From assembly GCA_031271525.1 (NCBI GenBank), contig JAISVO010000163.1, positions 1 to 27,871 on the forward strand: a stretch of 27,871 nucleotides of DNA, read 5' to 3'. The notes below the pieces were generated by a model. That model saw only the letters and a program-made list of their open reading frames with translations. It had not been told where the DNA came from and searched no databases. The stretch is from Oscillospiraceae bacterium (GTDB lineage: Bacteria > Bacillota > Clostridia > Oscillospirales > UBA929). The position numbers and the translations under genes are program-made. Shown piece by piece: positions 15,791 through 24,337 of this stretch (positions are counted from its first letter, which is position 1; each line of letters opens with the position of its first letter).

Positions 15791-17288
15791 CACCCATGAA
15801 AAGAAAGTGCTGTTCCGCATCAGCGGGCTGAAGCAGTATTTCCCCGTGAAGGGGCGCAAGGACCTGTTCGTCAAGGCGAACGACGGCATCTACCTCGACA
15901 TCTACGAAGGGGAAACCTTCGGTTTGGTGGGCGAGAGCGGCTGCGGCAAATCCACCCTCGGGCGGGTACTGCTCCAGCTCTACCACCAGACCCACGGGCG
16001 GACGATGTACTACGGCAGGACCCTCGACTCTGTCGCGCCCGGCTATGTCCGCGAGTCGGTCCGGAAACTCCCCGCCGGCATCAAGAGGATGCATGAGCTG
16101 GAGGAGCACAGGGCCGCCCTCGAAAAGCGCGTCGGGGAGATGAAGGAAGAGGACGCTGCGAAGTTTGAGCAGATGGAGGAGCTTCGGAAGGCCTCCAAAG
16201 ACGCCGAGGACGCCTACCTCAATATCGTACAGATCGTCGGCGGCTTAGTCGTCGCGGGCGACCTCCCGGCGGTGAGCGCGGCGTATCTGAGTGTATACCA
16301 AACGGCCCTCGCGATGCGGAAGGTGCGGGAGGAAGCCGACATGCTCCGGATGGACATCGACGAGGCGGAGCACGGGAAGAAGCCGCGCGCGGCGTCCCTG
16401 CGGGCGAAGATGGAGGAGCTGAACGCCCGTCTCACCCGCTTAGAGGAAATCCTCAGGGAGAAGCGGAGCGCGCTGGAGGCCCTGCGGGACAAATACAGGA
16501 GCCACCCCGACTTTGCCCGCCACGAGGCGTACCGGGACGACGGGATCGACCTCGCCCGGCTCGACTACAACGAGATGCGGACCCTCCGCCGGGATATGCA
16601 GCTGATCTTCCAAGACCCGTATTCCTCCCTGAACCCCCGTATGACGGTGGGCCAGATCATCGGCGAAGGGCTAAGGACCCACAACTTCTTCAAGAGGAAC
16701 GGCGAGCGGCAGCAGGAATACACCATCGGGATCATGGAGAAATGCGGGCTTGCCGCCTACATGCTCCACCGCTACCCCCACCAGTTCTCGGGCGGGCAGC
16801 GCCAGCGGATCGGCATCGCCCGGTCGCTTGCCGTCAAGCCGAAATTCGTCGTCTGCGACGAAGCCGTTTCGGCGCTGGACGTTTCGATCCAGTCGCAGAT
16901 CATCAACCTGCTCCAAGACCTGCGCGAAGATGAGCAGCTGACCTACCTCTTCATCTCCCACGACCTGTCGGTCATCAAGTATATCTCCGACCGGATCGGC
17001 GTGATGTACCTCGGCAACATCGTCGAGCTTGCCGAATCCGCCGAGCTGTTCAGCCACCCGTCCCACCCGTACACGATCGCGCTCCTGTCGGCGATTCCGA
17101 CCACCGACCCGGACCCCGACAAGAACAAGGCGATTCTGGAGGGCGACATACCCAGCCCGATCAACCCGCCGAAAGGCTGTAAGTTCCACACACGCTGCCG
17201 TTTCTGCGCCGATATCTGCAAGCAGGTGACCCCTGAGTTCGAGGAAATCAGCCCCGGGCACTTCGTCGCCTGCCACTATAAGCAATGA
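15780..17288 (+). CDS. oppF: OppF-type importer ATPase with a coiled-coil insertion
   Basis: A 502-residue ATPase, against about 310-340 for the family. Core motifs are intact: Walker A GESGCGKS 51-58, Q-loop Gln278 in FQDPYSSLNP, signature FSGGQ 336-340, Walker B FVVCDE 356-361, His394, and a C-terminal Cys cluster (GCKFHTRCRFCADIC). An extra block of about 170 residues (near 88-260) lies between the strand YYGRTLDS and the LRRDMQLIFQDP segment. It is highly charged with heptad-like Leu/Met spacing: one helix at about 100-145, a less charged middle at 146-180 and another helix at about 181-240. This looks like a long antiparallel coiled-coil hairpin projecting from the ATPase close to the Q-loop. 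ATG 15780 overlaps oppD by 11 bases, with AAGGAGG upstream. Confidence 0.92.
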   Translation: MPSNTHEKKVLFRISGLKQYFPVKGRKDLFVKANDGIYLDIYEGETFGLVGESGCGKSTLGRVLLQLYHQTHGRTMYYGRTLDSVAPGYVRESVRKLPAGIKRMHELEEHRAALEKRVGEMKEEDAAKFEQMEELRKASKDAEDAYLNIVQIVGGLVVAGDLPAVSAAYLSVYQTALAMRKVREEADMLRMDIDEAEHGKKPRAASLRAKMEELNARLTRLEEILREKRSALEALRDKYRSHPDFARHEAYRDDGIDLARLDYNEMRTLRRDMQLIFQDPYSSLNPRMTVGQIIGEGLRTHNFFKRNGERQQEYTIGIMEKCGLAAYMLHRYPHQFSGGQRQRIGIARSLAVKPKFVVCDEAVSALDVSIQSQIINLLQDLREDEQLTYLFISHDLSVIKYISDRIGVMYLGNIVELAESAELFSHPSHPYTIALLSAIPTTDPDPDKNKAILEGDIPSPINPPKGCKFHTRCRFCADICKQVTPEFEEISPGHFVACHYKQ

Positions 17289-17479
17289 TCTTCTTCCGGA
17301 AGCGGATCCGCCGGCTGGTCAACCCCGACGAGACGGAGAAGCGTTTGAGGGAAGAGGGGTTGGACTTGGAGAAGGGCGACTTGAAAGCGATCCTCCTCTC
17401 CGCCTTGGCGGTCTTCCTCCCGGTCGTACTGGGGATCGCCGCCGTACTGCTGGGGATCGCGTACCTGTTGTCGCTGTAA
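17285..17479 (+). CDS. Small single-pass membrane protein of unknown function
   Basis: A 64-residue protein. The first 35 residues are strongly charged (start MIFFRKRIRRLVNPDETEKR, then a Glu/Lys-rich stretch), and residues 36-63 are one long hydrophobic helix. It has no signal peptide or known motif that I can recognise. The basic N-terminus suggests that the charged part stays in the cytoplasm. Its ATG overlaps the oppF stop (ATGA, 17285-17288), so it is almost certainly translated with the importer and could be an accessory or stabilising subunit (inference). A strong hairpin follows the stop by about 10 bases. Confidence 0.65.
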   Translation: MIFFRKRIRRLVNPDETEKRLREEGLDLEKGDLKAILLSALAVFLPVVLGIAAVLLGIAYLLSL

Positions 17480-17489
17480 AGAAATTCTT

Positions 17490-17515
17490 GGGGGGACGCC
17501 GAAAGGCGTCCCCCC
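17490..17515. terminator. Hairpin between the convergent opp and ftsK units
   Basis: An 11-bp perfect stem, GGGGGGACGCC (17490-17500) with GGCGTCCCCCC (17505-17515), closed by a GAAA tetraloop. It lies between the ends of the two convergent operons. On the minus strand it is followed by AAGAATTTCTTT, a weak T-rich tail; on the plus strand no T-run follows. It probably ends ftsK transcription and protects or ends the opp transcript. Confidence 0.75.
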
Positions 17516-17539
17516 CCGCTGTTAACCGCGATCCGGCAT

Positions 17540-19873
17540 CTATTCGCCGTTCATCTCTTCCCATTGCTCGGGGGTGATCAGCACCTGACGGGGCTTGCTG
17601 CCCTCGAACGGGCCGACGATCCCCCGCTCCTCCATCTCGTCCATCAGCCGGGCCGCGCGGGCGTAGCCCAGCTTCAGGCGGCGCTGGAGATAGGATGTCG
17701 AGCCTTGCCCCGACTCGACGATCGCTTCAATCGCGGCGGGCAGCATCGGATCGGCGCCCTCGCCGGACGGGGCGCCGCCTCCCCCACCGGACGGGGCGCT
17801 TTCGCCGTTTTTGCCCTCCAAAAAAGCCAGCATGTCGGTTGAGTAGTTCGGCTCGCCCGAGCCTCGGATGTAATGGACGACCCGTTCGACTTCCTCGCTC
17901 GACACAAAACAGCCCTGCACCCGCAAGGGCTTCGGCGCGTTCATCGGCAGATAGAGCATGTCGCCGCGCCCCACCAGCTTCTCCGCGCCGCCGGTATCCA
18001 AAATAATCCGGCTGTCTAGGTTCGCCTTGACCGCGAAGGCGATCCGGGACGGCGTGTTCGCCTTGATAATCCCGGTGACGACCTTCGCCTCGGGGCGCTG
18101 GGTCGCTAAAATCAAGTGGACGCCGCAGGCCCGCGCCTTCTGCGCGATCCGGGCGACGGCGGTTTCGACTTCCTTCCGCGCGACCATCATCAGGTCCGCC
18201 ATCTCGTCGATGATGATGACGATCCGGGGCATCGGCACCCCGCCCGGCTCCTTGGAAACCTCCTCGTTATACGCGATGATGTCCCGCTTCCCGCGCTGCA
18301 TCAGCAAGCCGTACCGCTTGTCCATCTCGGTGACGGCCCACTCCAACGCCTCGGCGGCGCGCTTCGGCTCGGTGACGACGGGAGAGTAGAGGTGAGGGAT
18401 CCCGTTGTAGACGCCAAGCTCCACCATCTTGGGGTCAACCATGATGAAACGTAGCTCCTCCGGCGACGCCTTGTAGAGCATCGACGTGATCAGCGTGTTC
18501 ATACAGACCGATTTGCCCGACCCGGTGGTTCCGGCGATCAGCAGATGGGTCAGCTTCGCGATGTCCGCGACGATGTTCTGCCCGGTGATGTCCCGCCCGA
18601 GCACAAACGCCGTCGGGCTGTCCGCCGCCGCGAACTCGGGGGAATCGATCAGGTCCCGTATGTAGACGGTGGAAACCAGCTTGTTCGGCACCTCGACGCC
18701 GACCGCGTTGACTTTGTTCGGAACCGGCGCGATGTGGACGCCCACCGCGCCCAGCGCGAGGGCGATGTCGTCCGAACGGGATGTGATCGTCGCGAGCTTC
18801 ACCCCCGACTCCGGCTCGATCTCGTAGCGGGTCACAGACGGCCCCCGGGTCACTTGGATGATCGAAGCGCCGATCCCAAAGCTCAGCAGCGCCGCGAGCA
18901 GCCGGTCGCCGTTGGATTTCAGCTCCTCGGACGTATCCGCGATCTGCCCCGGCTTGGTCGCGGTCAGCAGGGAGACCGGGGGTTTCCGGTACGGCTCGGC
19001 GTCCTCCGCCGGGATGGTCATCTCGGCGACTTGATGGACAAAGGGTATGTCGGGAGCCGGTTCCTTCGCCTGCGCCGCCGGGTCGGGCACCATCAGCGGG
19101 GCGGCGTCCTCCACCGGGAATTTGGGGACCTCCTTCGCCTTCATCTTGACCGGGTTGCCGATCGGCGGGTCGAGGACCAGCTCCGCCGGGGTTTTCACGT
19201 CTTCGTCCCGGCCGCGCAGAATCCCCACCGGCGGCGGCGGTTCCGGCTCGGAACCCGGACCGACGTAGACCGGGATGTCAAACGGGGCGCGGCCCTTCTT
19301 CTTGGGGGCCTCGGAAGGGGCGGGCTTCGGCGCGGGGACGGCCGGCTGCGCCGCCGGCGCGGGAACGGGAGCGGGAACCGGTTCGTAGGGGATTTTTTTG
19401 CGGCTCCTGAGAGCGTCCACCACCGCGACGGGGTTCAGGCGCAAAAACGCCAGCACGCACGCGGCCATCCCGATCACCAGCAGGGTGGTCGTGACCGGGG
19501 CGGACAGCCCGCCCCGCAAAAAGTCCGCGGCGTACTTCAACAGGGGCTTTGAATCCTCCTCACCGTAGGCGCGGTACAGCTCGACCAGCACGCCGAACAG
19601 CGCCGGGACGGCAAAGACGCAGACGACCCGCAGGACCACCGGCCTTCCCCGGTGGAAGAGCAGCACGACGGCCGCGATCAGGCAGGCGAACGGGAAGAGC
19701 CAAAACCCGCCGCCGAGCAGGAAATCCACGCCGGCCCGAAGCCAGTTCAGCAGCAGGGCCTCCGCCCCGAACAGCGAAAAGAAGGTGAACACCGACAGCA
19801 GGAAACAAACCAGCGCGCCGATTTCGCGGCGTATTGGCTTACGGCTTCCCGGCGTCTTCTTTCGTGCGGGCAT
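17540..19873 (-). CDS. ftsK: DNA translocase FtsK/SpoIIIE
   Basis: A 777-residue septal DNA pump that clears chromosome from the closing division or sporulation septum. The N-terminus has about four membrane helices (17-37, 57-74, 78-100, 128-144), followed by a Pro/Ala/Lys-rich linker (about 160-300). The motor domain follows, with Walker A GTTGSGKS 448-455, Walker B IVIIIDEMADL 551-561, the ATQRP block 590-594 and DTGGAEKLVGRGDML 626-640. The winged-helix gamma domain at about 708-777 (SYLQRRLKLGYARAARLMDEME) recognises orientation sequences. Length is typical of Firmicute SpoIIIE/FtsK. Whether this copy serves division, sporulation or both cannot be told. It starts at ATG 19873 with AAAGGAA upstream, 55 bases after uppP. 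Confidence 0.95.
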   Translation of the reverse strand: MPARKKTPGSRKPIRREIGALVCFLLSVFTFFSLFGAEALLLNWLRAGVDFLLGGGFWLFPFACLIAAVVLLFHRGRPVVLRVVCVFAVPALFGVLVELYRAYGEEDSKPLLKYAADFLRGGLSAPVTTTLLVIGMAACVLAFLRLNPVAVVDALRSRKKIPYEPVPAPVPAPAAQPAVPAPKPAPSEAPKKKGRAPFDIPVYVGPGSEPEPPPPVGILRGRDEDVKTPAELVLDPPIGNPVKMKAKEVPKFPVEDAAPLMVPDPAAQAKEPAPDIPFVHQVAEMTIPAEDAEPYRKPPVSLLTATKPGQIADTSEELKSNGDRLLAALLSFGIGASIIQVTRGPSVTRYEIEPESGVKLATITSRSDDIALALGAVGVHIAPVPNKVNAVGVEVPNKLVSTVYIRDLIDSPEFAAADSPTAFVLGRDITGQNIVADIAKLTHLLIAGTTGSGKSVCMNTLITSMLYKASPEELRFIMVDPKMVELGVYNGIPHLYSPVVTEPKRAAEALEWAVTEMDKRYGLLMQRGKRDIIAYNEEVSKEPGGVPMPRIVIIIDEMADLMMVARKEVETAVARIAQKARACGVHLILATQRPEAKVVTGIIKANTPSRIAFAVKANLDSRIILDTGGAEKLVGRGDMLYLPMNAPKPLRVQGCFVSSEEVERVVHYIRGSGEPNYSTDMLAFLEGKNGESAPSGGGGGAPSGEGADPMLPAAIEAIVESGQGSTSYLQRRLKLGYARAARLMDEMEERGIVGPFEGSKPRQVLITPEQWEEMNGE

Positions 19874-19928
19874 AGGTTGGGTTTCCTTTCTTTTGTGGGG
19901 ATTATAATCGGGTATTTGCGAACCGCCC

Positions 19929-20768
19929 CTACGAGGGGAGCGCGAAATTCAACACAATCGCCGTTACGCCGATCGCGAGACAATAGTAGACAAAGACGCC
20001 GAATTTCCCGCGCGCCGCCATCCGGCGGAGGAGGCCGATCGCCAGAAATCCGGTCACAAACGCCGCGAGGACGCCGGGGAGGCAGACCAAAATCCCGTCC
20101 GGCTCGATCCCCTCGACGAGCGCCTGTATCAGTTTCAAAAGGGTTGCGCCGACAATGGCGGGGATGCTCAGCAGGAACGAAAACTTTACGGCGAATTGGC
20201 GGTCGAAGTCCCGCATCAGCCCCATCGCGATCGTCGAGCCGGAGCGGGACAGCCCGGGGATCACGGCGGCGGCCTGAATCAGGCCGACGGCGGCGGCGTC
20301 CGAAACCCTCGCGGTCTTGCCGTTCTTCCTCCCGCTCTTCAAACGGTCGGCGACGCGGAGCAGCACGCCGGTGCCGATCAGCGCCATCCCGACAAAAAAG
20401 AGGTTCGAGGACAGCGCCTCGACCTGTTTTTGCAGCAGCGCGCCGATCACCATCGGGAGGGTTGCGATCACGAGCAGCAGAATCAGGCGGCGGGACGGGC
20501 GCAAGCTTTCTTTGTTTCTGCCCTCGGAGGACAGCAGCGACAAAAACCCCCGCCAGAGCTCGGCGATGTCTTTATGGAAGGCGATGAAGACCGCGCAGAG
20601 GGAACCCATGTGGAGCAGGACCTCATAGAACTGAGGATTCGCTAGCTCGGAGCCGGTCAGGCTTTCATACACCCGCCGGAGGACCGCGAGGTGCCCCGAG
20701 CTGGAGACGGGCAAGAACTCGGTCGCGCCCTGAACCAAGCCAAGCAGGGCCGCAAGCCACCATGTCAT
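19929..20768 (-). CDS. uppP: Undecaprenyl-diphosphatase UppP/BacA
   Basis: A 279-residue polytopic membrane phosphatase that regenerates undecaprenyl phosphate for peptidoglycan and other wall polymers; extra copies give bacitracin resistance. Both active-site blocks are present: QGATEFLPVSSSGH at 13-26 and PGLSRSGST at 171-179, with about eight hydrophobic helices. I chose ATG 20768 (MTWWLAALLG) because the family begins right there and an AGGGGTGA ribosome site lies just upstream. An in-frame ATG at 20807 would add 13 basic residues that do not match the family. The gene follows the PilZ gene on the same strand. Confidence 0.93.
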   Translation of the reverse strand: MTWWLAALLGLVQGATEFLPVSSSGHLAVLRRVYESLTGSELANPQFYEVLLHMGSLCAVFIAFHKDIAELWRGFLSLLSSEGRNKESLRPSRRLILLLVIATLPMVIGALLQKQVEALSSNLFFVGMALIGTGVLLRVADRLKSGRKNGKTARVSDAAAVGLIQAAAVIPGLSRSGSTIAMGLMRDFDRQFAVKFSFLLSIPAIVGATLLKLIQALVEGIEPDGILVCLPGVLAAFVTGFLAIGLLRRMAARGKFGVFVYYCLAIGVTAIVLNFALPS

Positions 20769-20831
20769 CGGAGGGATCACCCCTTTTCTGCGAACATGTC
20801 TAACCATATGCTCGGGTCCGGTATATGTATG

Positions 20832-21500
20832 CTACAGCGCGTTTCTCTGCCGCTTTTCCCGCTCCATCACAAAGACGCGGGAGATCAGGGTGTCCTTCTC
20901 CTTCTCATCCTTAAAGAGGAACCGGAGTCCGATGTGGAAACGCATCGGCAGGACGGAGTCGTTGTCCTCGAAACAGCGGCGCACCTCGCACTGATAGACG
21001 ATGTTCATCATCTGCTTCCCGATCGGCAGGTGGACCGCCAGCTGGTCGCCCACGTTGAACTTCTTCTTGCTGAGGATCGACGTGCCGCCCCCGCTGATGT
21101 CGTTGACGATGACGGGGACCTTGACGACCTTGCCGCTCTCGGCGTCGGTGTACTCCAGCCGACCGTCCAGCAGGCATTCCAGACGGAAGTCCTGACGCCG
21201 CTGGGTCCGCTTGAATTCGCTCACCCGGTTGATGAGGAGGTAGCTGACGCTCCCCTTTTGGAACCGCTGCAGCACGACCGCCTCAAAGCTGATGACGGCG
21301 CTCTTGACATAGCAGACCAGTTCAAGCTTCTGCTTGAGCTGGACGGGGTAGAGCGTCATTCCCTGCATGGGCGACGTGATCAGGATTCGGGTGCTGTCGG
21401 AGAAGCCCTCCAAGGTGGAGATCAGCTTGACCCGTTCTTCCCCCTCTTTTTCGGGGTCCACAAAGACATCCATTCTCATTCCTACGTTTAGTTCCGCCAT
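20832..21500 (-). CDS. PilZ-domain protein, YcgR-like (cyclic di-GMP effector)
   Basis: A 222-residue two-domain protein. Residues 1-95 resemble the N-terminal YcgR/YpfB domain. Residues 97-215 are a PilZ domain with both cyclic di-GMP signature elements: RxxxR at Arg102-Arg106 (QRRQDFRL) and DxSxxG at Asp134-Gly139 (NDISGGGTS). Binding of cyclic di-GMP is therefore likely. In relatives such proteins brake flagellar motors or regulate surface polymers. No flagellar, cellulose or cyclic di-GMP synthesis gene is in the window, so the target is unknown. ATG 21500 follows GGAGG by about 8 bases, only 32 bases after rpoD. Confidence 0.88.
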   Translation of the reverse strand: MAELNVGMRMDVFVDPEKEGEERVKLISTLEGFSDSTRILITSPMQGMTLYPVQLKQKLELVCYVKSAVISFEAVVLQRFQKGSVSYLLINRVSEFKRTQRRQDFRLECLLDGRLEYTDAESGKVVKVPVIVNDISGGGTSILSKKKFNVGDQLAVHLPIGKQMMNIVYQCEVRRCFEDNDSVLPMRFHIGLRFLFKDEKEKDTLISRVFVMEREKRQRNAL

Positions 21501-21532
21501 CCGTATGCCTCCATGTCGTCGATGCGTGGTTT

Positions 21533-22630
21533 TTAGTTGAGAAAATCCTTCAGTTTTTTGGAGCGGCTGGGGTGGCGCAGCTTCCGCAGCGCCTTCGCCT
21601 CAATCTGGCGGATCCGCTCCCTTGTGACGTTGAATTCCCGGCCCACCTCCTCAAGGGTGCGGGTCCGCCCGTCCTCGATGCCGAAGCGGAGCCGGAGCAC
21701 CTTCTCCTCACGGGGGGTCAGGGAGCCGAGCACCGAGACGAGCTGTTCTTTTAGCAGGGTGAAGGACGCCGCTTCGGCGGGTTCGGAGGCGTCCTCATCC
21801 GGGATGAAGTCGCCCAGATGGCTGTCCTCCTCCTCGCCGATCGGGGTTTCAAGGCTGACCGGCTCTTGGGCGATTTTCATGATCTCCCGCACCTTGTCAA
21901 CGCTCATCCCCATCTCAACGGAGATTTCCTCGGGGGAGGGGTCGTGGCCAAGCTCCTGCAAGAGCTGCCGGGAGACCCGGATCACTTTGTTGATCGTCTC
22001 CACCATATGCACCGGAATCCGGATTGTGCGCGCCTGATCGGCGATTGCCCGGGTAATCGCCTGCCGGATCCACCATGTGGCGTAGGTGGAGAACTTATAC
22101 CCCTTGGAGTAGTCGAACTTCTCCACCGCTTTGATCAGGCCCAGATTCCCCTCTTGGATCAAATCGAGGAAGAGCATCCCGCGCCCGACATACCGTTTCG
22201 CGATCGACACCACCAGACGGAGGTTCGCCTCCGCGAGCTTGACCCGCGCCGCCTCGTCGTTCTCAAACATCCTCTGGGCCAAATCGACCTCCTCGTCGGC
22301 GGTCAGCAGGGGGACCTTGCCGATCTCCTTGAGGTACATCCGGACCGGATCGTCGATGTTGAACCCTTCCGCCAGAATGTCGGGGTCCTCCAGCTCCTCG
22401 GGCGGAATCTCCTCGACCTCGTCCAGATCGGGCAGCGGCTCGGGCGCCGAGTCCTCGTCGTCCACCTGAATCTCGACGTCCATCCCCTCCAGCTGATCGT
22501 ACAGCCGGTCAACCTGCTCGCTGTCGCTGACTTCCATCTCCTCCAGCGCGTCGGCAAGCTCCTTGGTGGAGATTTTGCCGCGCTTGCGCCATATCTCCAT
22601 CAAAGTGCTCATTTTCTCTTCTTGATTCAC
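21533..22630 (-). CDS. rpoD: RNA polymerase primary sigma factor (sigma-A/RpoD)
   Basis: A 365-residue housekeeping sigma factor. Region 1.1-like residues are at 1-55, followed by an acidic linker at 55-90, and region 1.2 at about 93-125 (DPVRMYLKEIGKVPLL). Region 2 has the -10 recognition helix KFSTYATWWIRQAITRAI. Region 3 contains RIPVHMVETINK. Region 4 has the -35 helix-turn-helix (TLEEVGREFNVTRERIRQIE) and ends KLKDFLN. Length is close to B. subtilis SigA. The consensus TTGACA/TATAAT promoters elsewhere in this window are what this protein should recognise. It starts 3 bases after dnaG, the classic macromolecular-synthesis arrangement. Confidence 0.97.
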   Translation of the reverse strand: MNQEEKMSTLMEIWRKRGKISTKELADALEEMEVSDSEQVDRLYDQLEGMDVEIQVDDEDSAPEPLPDLDEVEEIPPEELEDPDILAEGFNIDDPVRMYLKEIGKVPLLTADEEVDLAQRMFENDEAARVKLAEANLRLVVSIAKRYVGRGMLFLDLIQEGNLGLIKAVEKFDYSKGYKFSTYATWWIRQAITRAIADQARTIRIPVHMVETINKVIRVSRQLLQELGHDPSPEEISVEMGMSVDKVREIMKIAQEPVSLETPIGEEEDSHLGDFIPDEDASEPAEAASFTLLKEQLVSVLGSLTPREEKVLRLRFGIEDGRTRTLEEVGREFNVTRERIRQIEAKALRKLRHPSRSKKLKDFLN

Positions 22631-22633
22631 CGT

Positions 22634-24289
22634 CTAACCCCTCGTTTCTTTCGGCGTTTTTGTATCTTTATACCGCTCAAACTTTCGCATCATGTCGTCC
22701 GCCGCCGGCGCGTCCTTCAGCCTCGCCTCGCAGTCCCGCAGCGCCTGCTCCGACAGCTCGGCCAGCTCCCCGTACTCCGCGCTCAGCCGGGCGTAAAGGC
22801 GCATCGCCTCATCCGGCAGGGGGGATTCCCTTCTTGCTTGGAAGAGGAGCTTTGTCTCGGGCGTTGAAAAATCGTCCTCGGTCAGGGTTGTTTCCAGCTC
22901 GGGCAGTCGGATCAGGATCGCGAGCGCCGTCTCCTCGACCCGCGAGGTTCCCGCCGCCGGCGTCCGCCGGGGGCGGATCGCCTGACTCTGCTCCGTTTTC
23001 AACGCGGCTTTCCGCTTCTTCCCGGCGGCAACCTCAACGTCTTTAAGGATCGCCCTGTCGCTGATCCCGAGCGTCCGCGCGACCCGGGCCGCGTAGAGGG
23101 CCCGTTCGCCCTCCGTCGGCAGATCGGCCAGAACGGCGGTGGCGTCGCGTAAAAACGCCTGTTTCTCGGCGTCGCTGTCGGGGGGATGCTGCCCCTCGAT
23201 CAGCGAAAGGCGGTACTCGGTGTGGTTTTGGGAGTCCGCGATCAGACTGTCGAACGCGCCGGAGCCGTAGGTCCGAATGAACTCGTCGGGGTCCTTCGCC
23301 CCTCGCAGGCGCAATACGCGGACCTTCACCCCGGCGTTCTCCAGCAGGGCCGATCCCCTGCCGGTCGCTTTCAGCCCGGCGGCGTCGGCGTCGTAGGCGA
23401 TCACCGCTTCGGGGACATGCCGCCCGATCAGGCGGGCTTGGGCGTCGGTGAGGGCGGTGCCGCAAGTCGCGACGGCGTTGTCGTAGCCCGCTTGGTGGAG
23501 CATCAGGACGTCAATGTTGCCCTCGCAGAGGATCCAAAACCCCTTTTGCGACTTCCTCGCGAGGTGCGCGCCGTACAACACGCTCCGCTTGAGGTAAACC
23601 GGCGATTCGGCGCTGTTCTTGTACTTCGCCTGAGCGTCGCTTCCGAGCGCCCGCCCCGAAAATCCGACGACAGTGTTCCGGAGGTCGAAGATCGGGAACA
23701 TCAGCCGGTCCCGGAACGCGTCGTACAGGCTTCCGTTCTTTCCCCTTGAGAGGAGCCCGGCGGCAAACAGCTCGTCGGCGGCGTACGTCTTCCCCAGCTC
23801 CGCCGCCAAGCCGTCCCAGCGGTCGGGCGCGCATCCCAAGCCGAAGCGCCGCGCGAACTTGGGGGAAATCCCCCGGCTTCGCATATACTCGGCGCATTTG
23901 CCCCCGTCGCTTCCGCCGAGAACCCCGTAAAACCAGCGGGCTGCCGCCCGGTTGATCTCCAGCAGACGCTCCCGCCGGACGCCCCGGTCCTCCTCCTCCT
24001 CGGGTACGGCAAGCCCCAGACGGGCCGCGAGGAACCGCACGGCGTCGGAAAACTCCAAGTTTTCGGCGTCCATGACGAACTGGATGGGGCCTCCGCCCGC
24101 CTGACAGCCGAAGCAGTAGAACAGCCCGGTTTCGGGCGTCACAGTGAAGGAGGGGGTCTTTTCGCTGTGGAAGGGACAGCGGGCAAACCAACGGGTACCC
24201 CGGCGAACCGGCTGGGTATAGTTTGAAACGAGGGCGATCATATCGGTTTTCACCGTCAACTCGTCCAAAAAACGGTCAGGAAAGCTCAT
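22634..24289 (-). CDS. dnaG: DNA primase DnaG
   Basis: A 551-residue primase that makes RNA primers at the replication fork. The CHC2 zinc finger is complete (Cys38, His41, Cys59, Cys62: ARCPFHS and FYCFGCQ). The catalytic core carries the TOPRIM motifs CEGNIDVLM (255-263, Glu256) and AYDADAAG (298-305). The C-terminal helicase-interaction region is short, since many DnaG proteins reach about 600 residues, and poorly conserved. The ATG at 24289 is preceded by CAGGGAG. It lies 48 bases after dgt and directly before rpoD. Confidence 0.95.
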   Translation of the reverse strand: MSFPDRFLDELTVKTDMIALVSNYTQPVRRGTRWFARCPFHSEKTPSFTVTPETGLFYCFGCQAGGGPIQFVMDAENLEFSDAVRFLAARLGLAVPEEEEDRGVRRERLLEINRAAARWFYGVLGGSDGGKCAEYMRSRGISPKFARRFGLGCAPDRWDGLAAELGKTYAADELFAAGLLSRGKNGSLYDAFRDRLMFPIFDLRNTVVGFSGRALGSDAQAKYKNSAESPVYLKRSVLYGAHLARKSQKGFWILCEGNIDVLMLHQAGYDNAVATCGTALTDAQARLIGRHVPEAVIAYDADAAGLKATGRGSALLENAGVKVRVLRLRGAKDPDEFIRTYGSGAFDSLIADSQNHTEYRLSLIEGQHPPDSDAEKQAFLRDATAVLADLPTEGERALYAARVARTLGISDRAILKDVEVAAGKKRKAALKTEQSQAIRPRRTPAAGTSRVEETALAILIRLPELETTLTEDDFSTPETKLLFQARRESPLPDEAMRLYARLSAEYGELAELSEQALRDCEARLKDAPAADDMMRKFERYKDTKTPKETRG

Positions 24290-24337
24290 GGCGACAGCTC
24301 CCTGCTATATTGACCACAAAATAGGGGGTATATACGG

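Noticed and set aside
19901..19908. ATTATAAT before ftsK as a promoter
   Set aside because: The -10-like sequence matches on both strands, but no -35-like hexamer or extended -10 TG is at the right distance.
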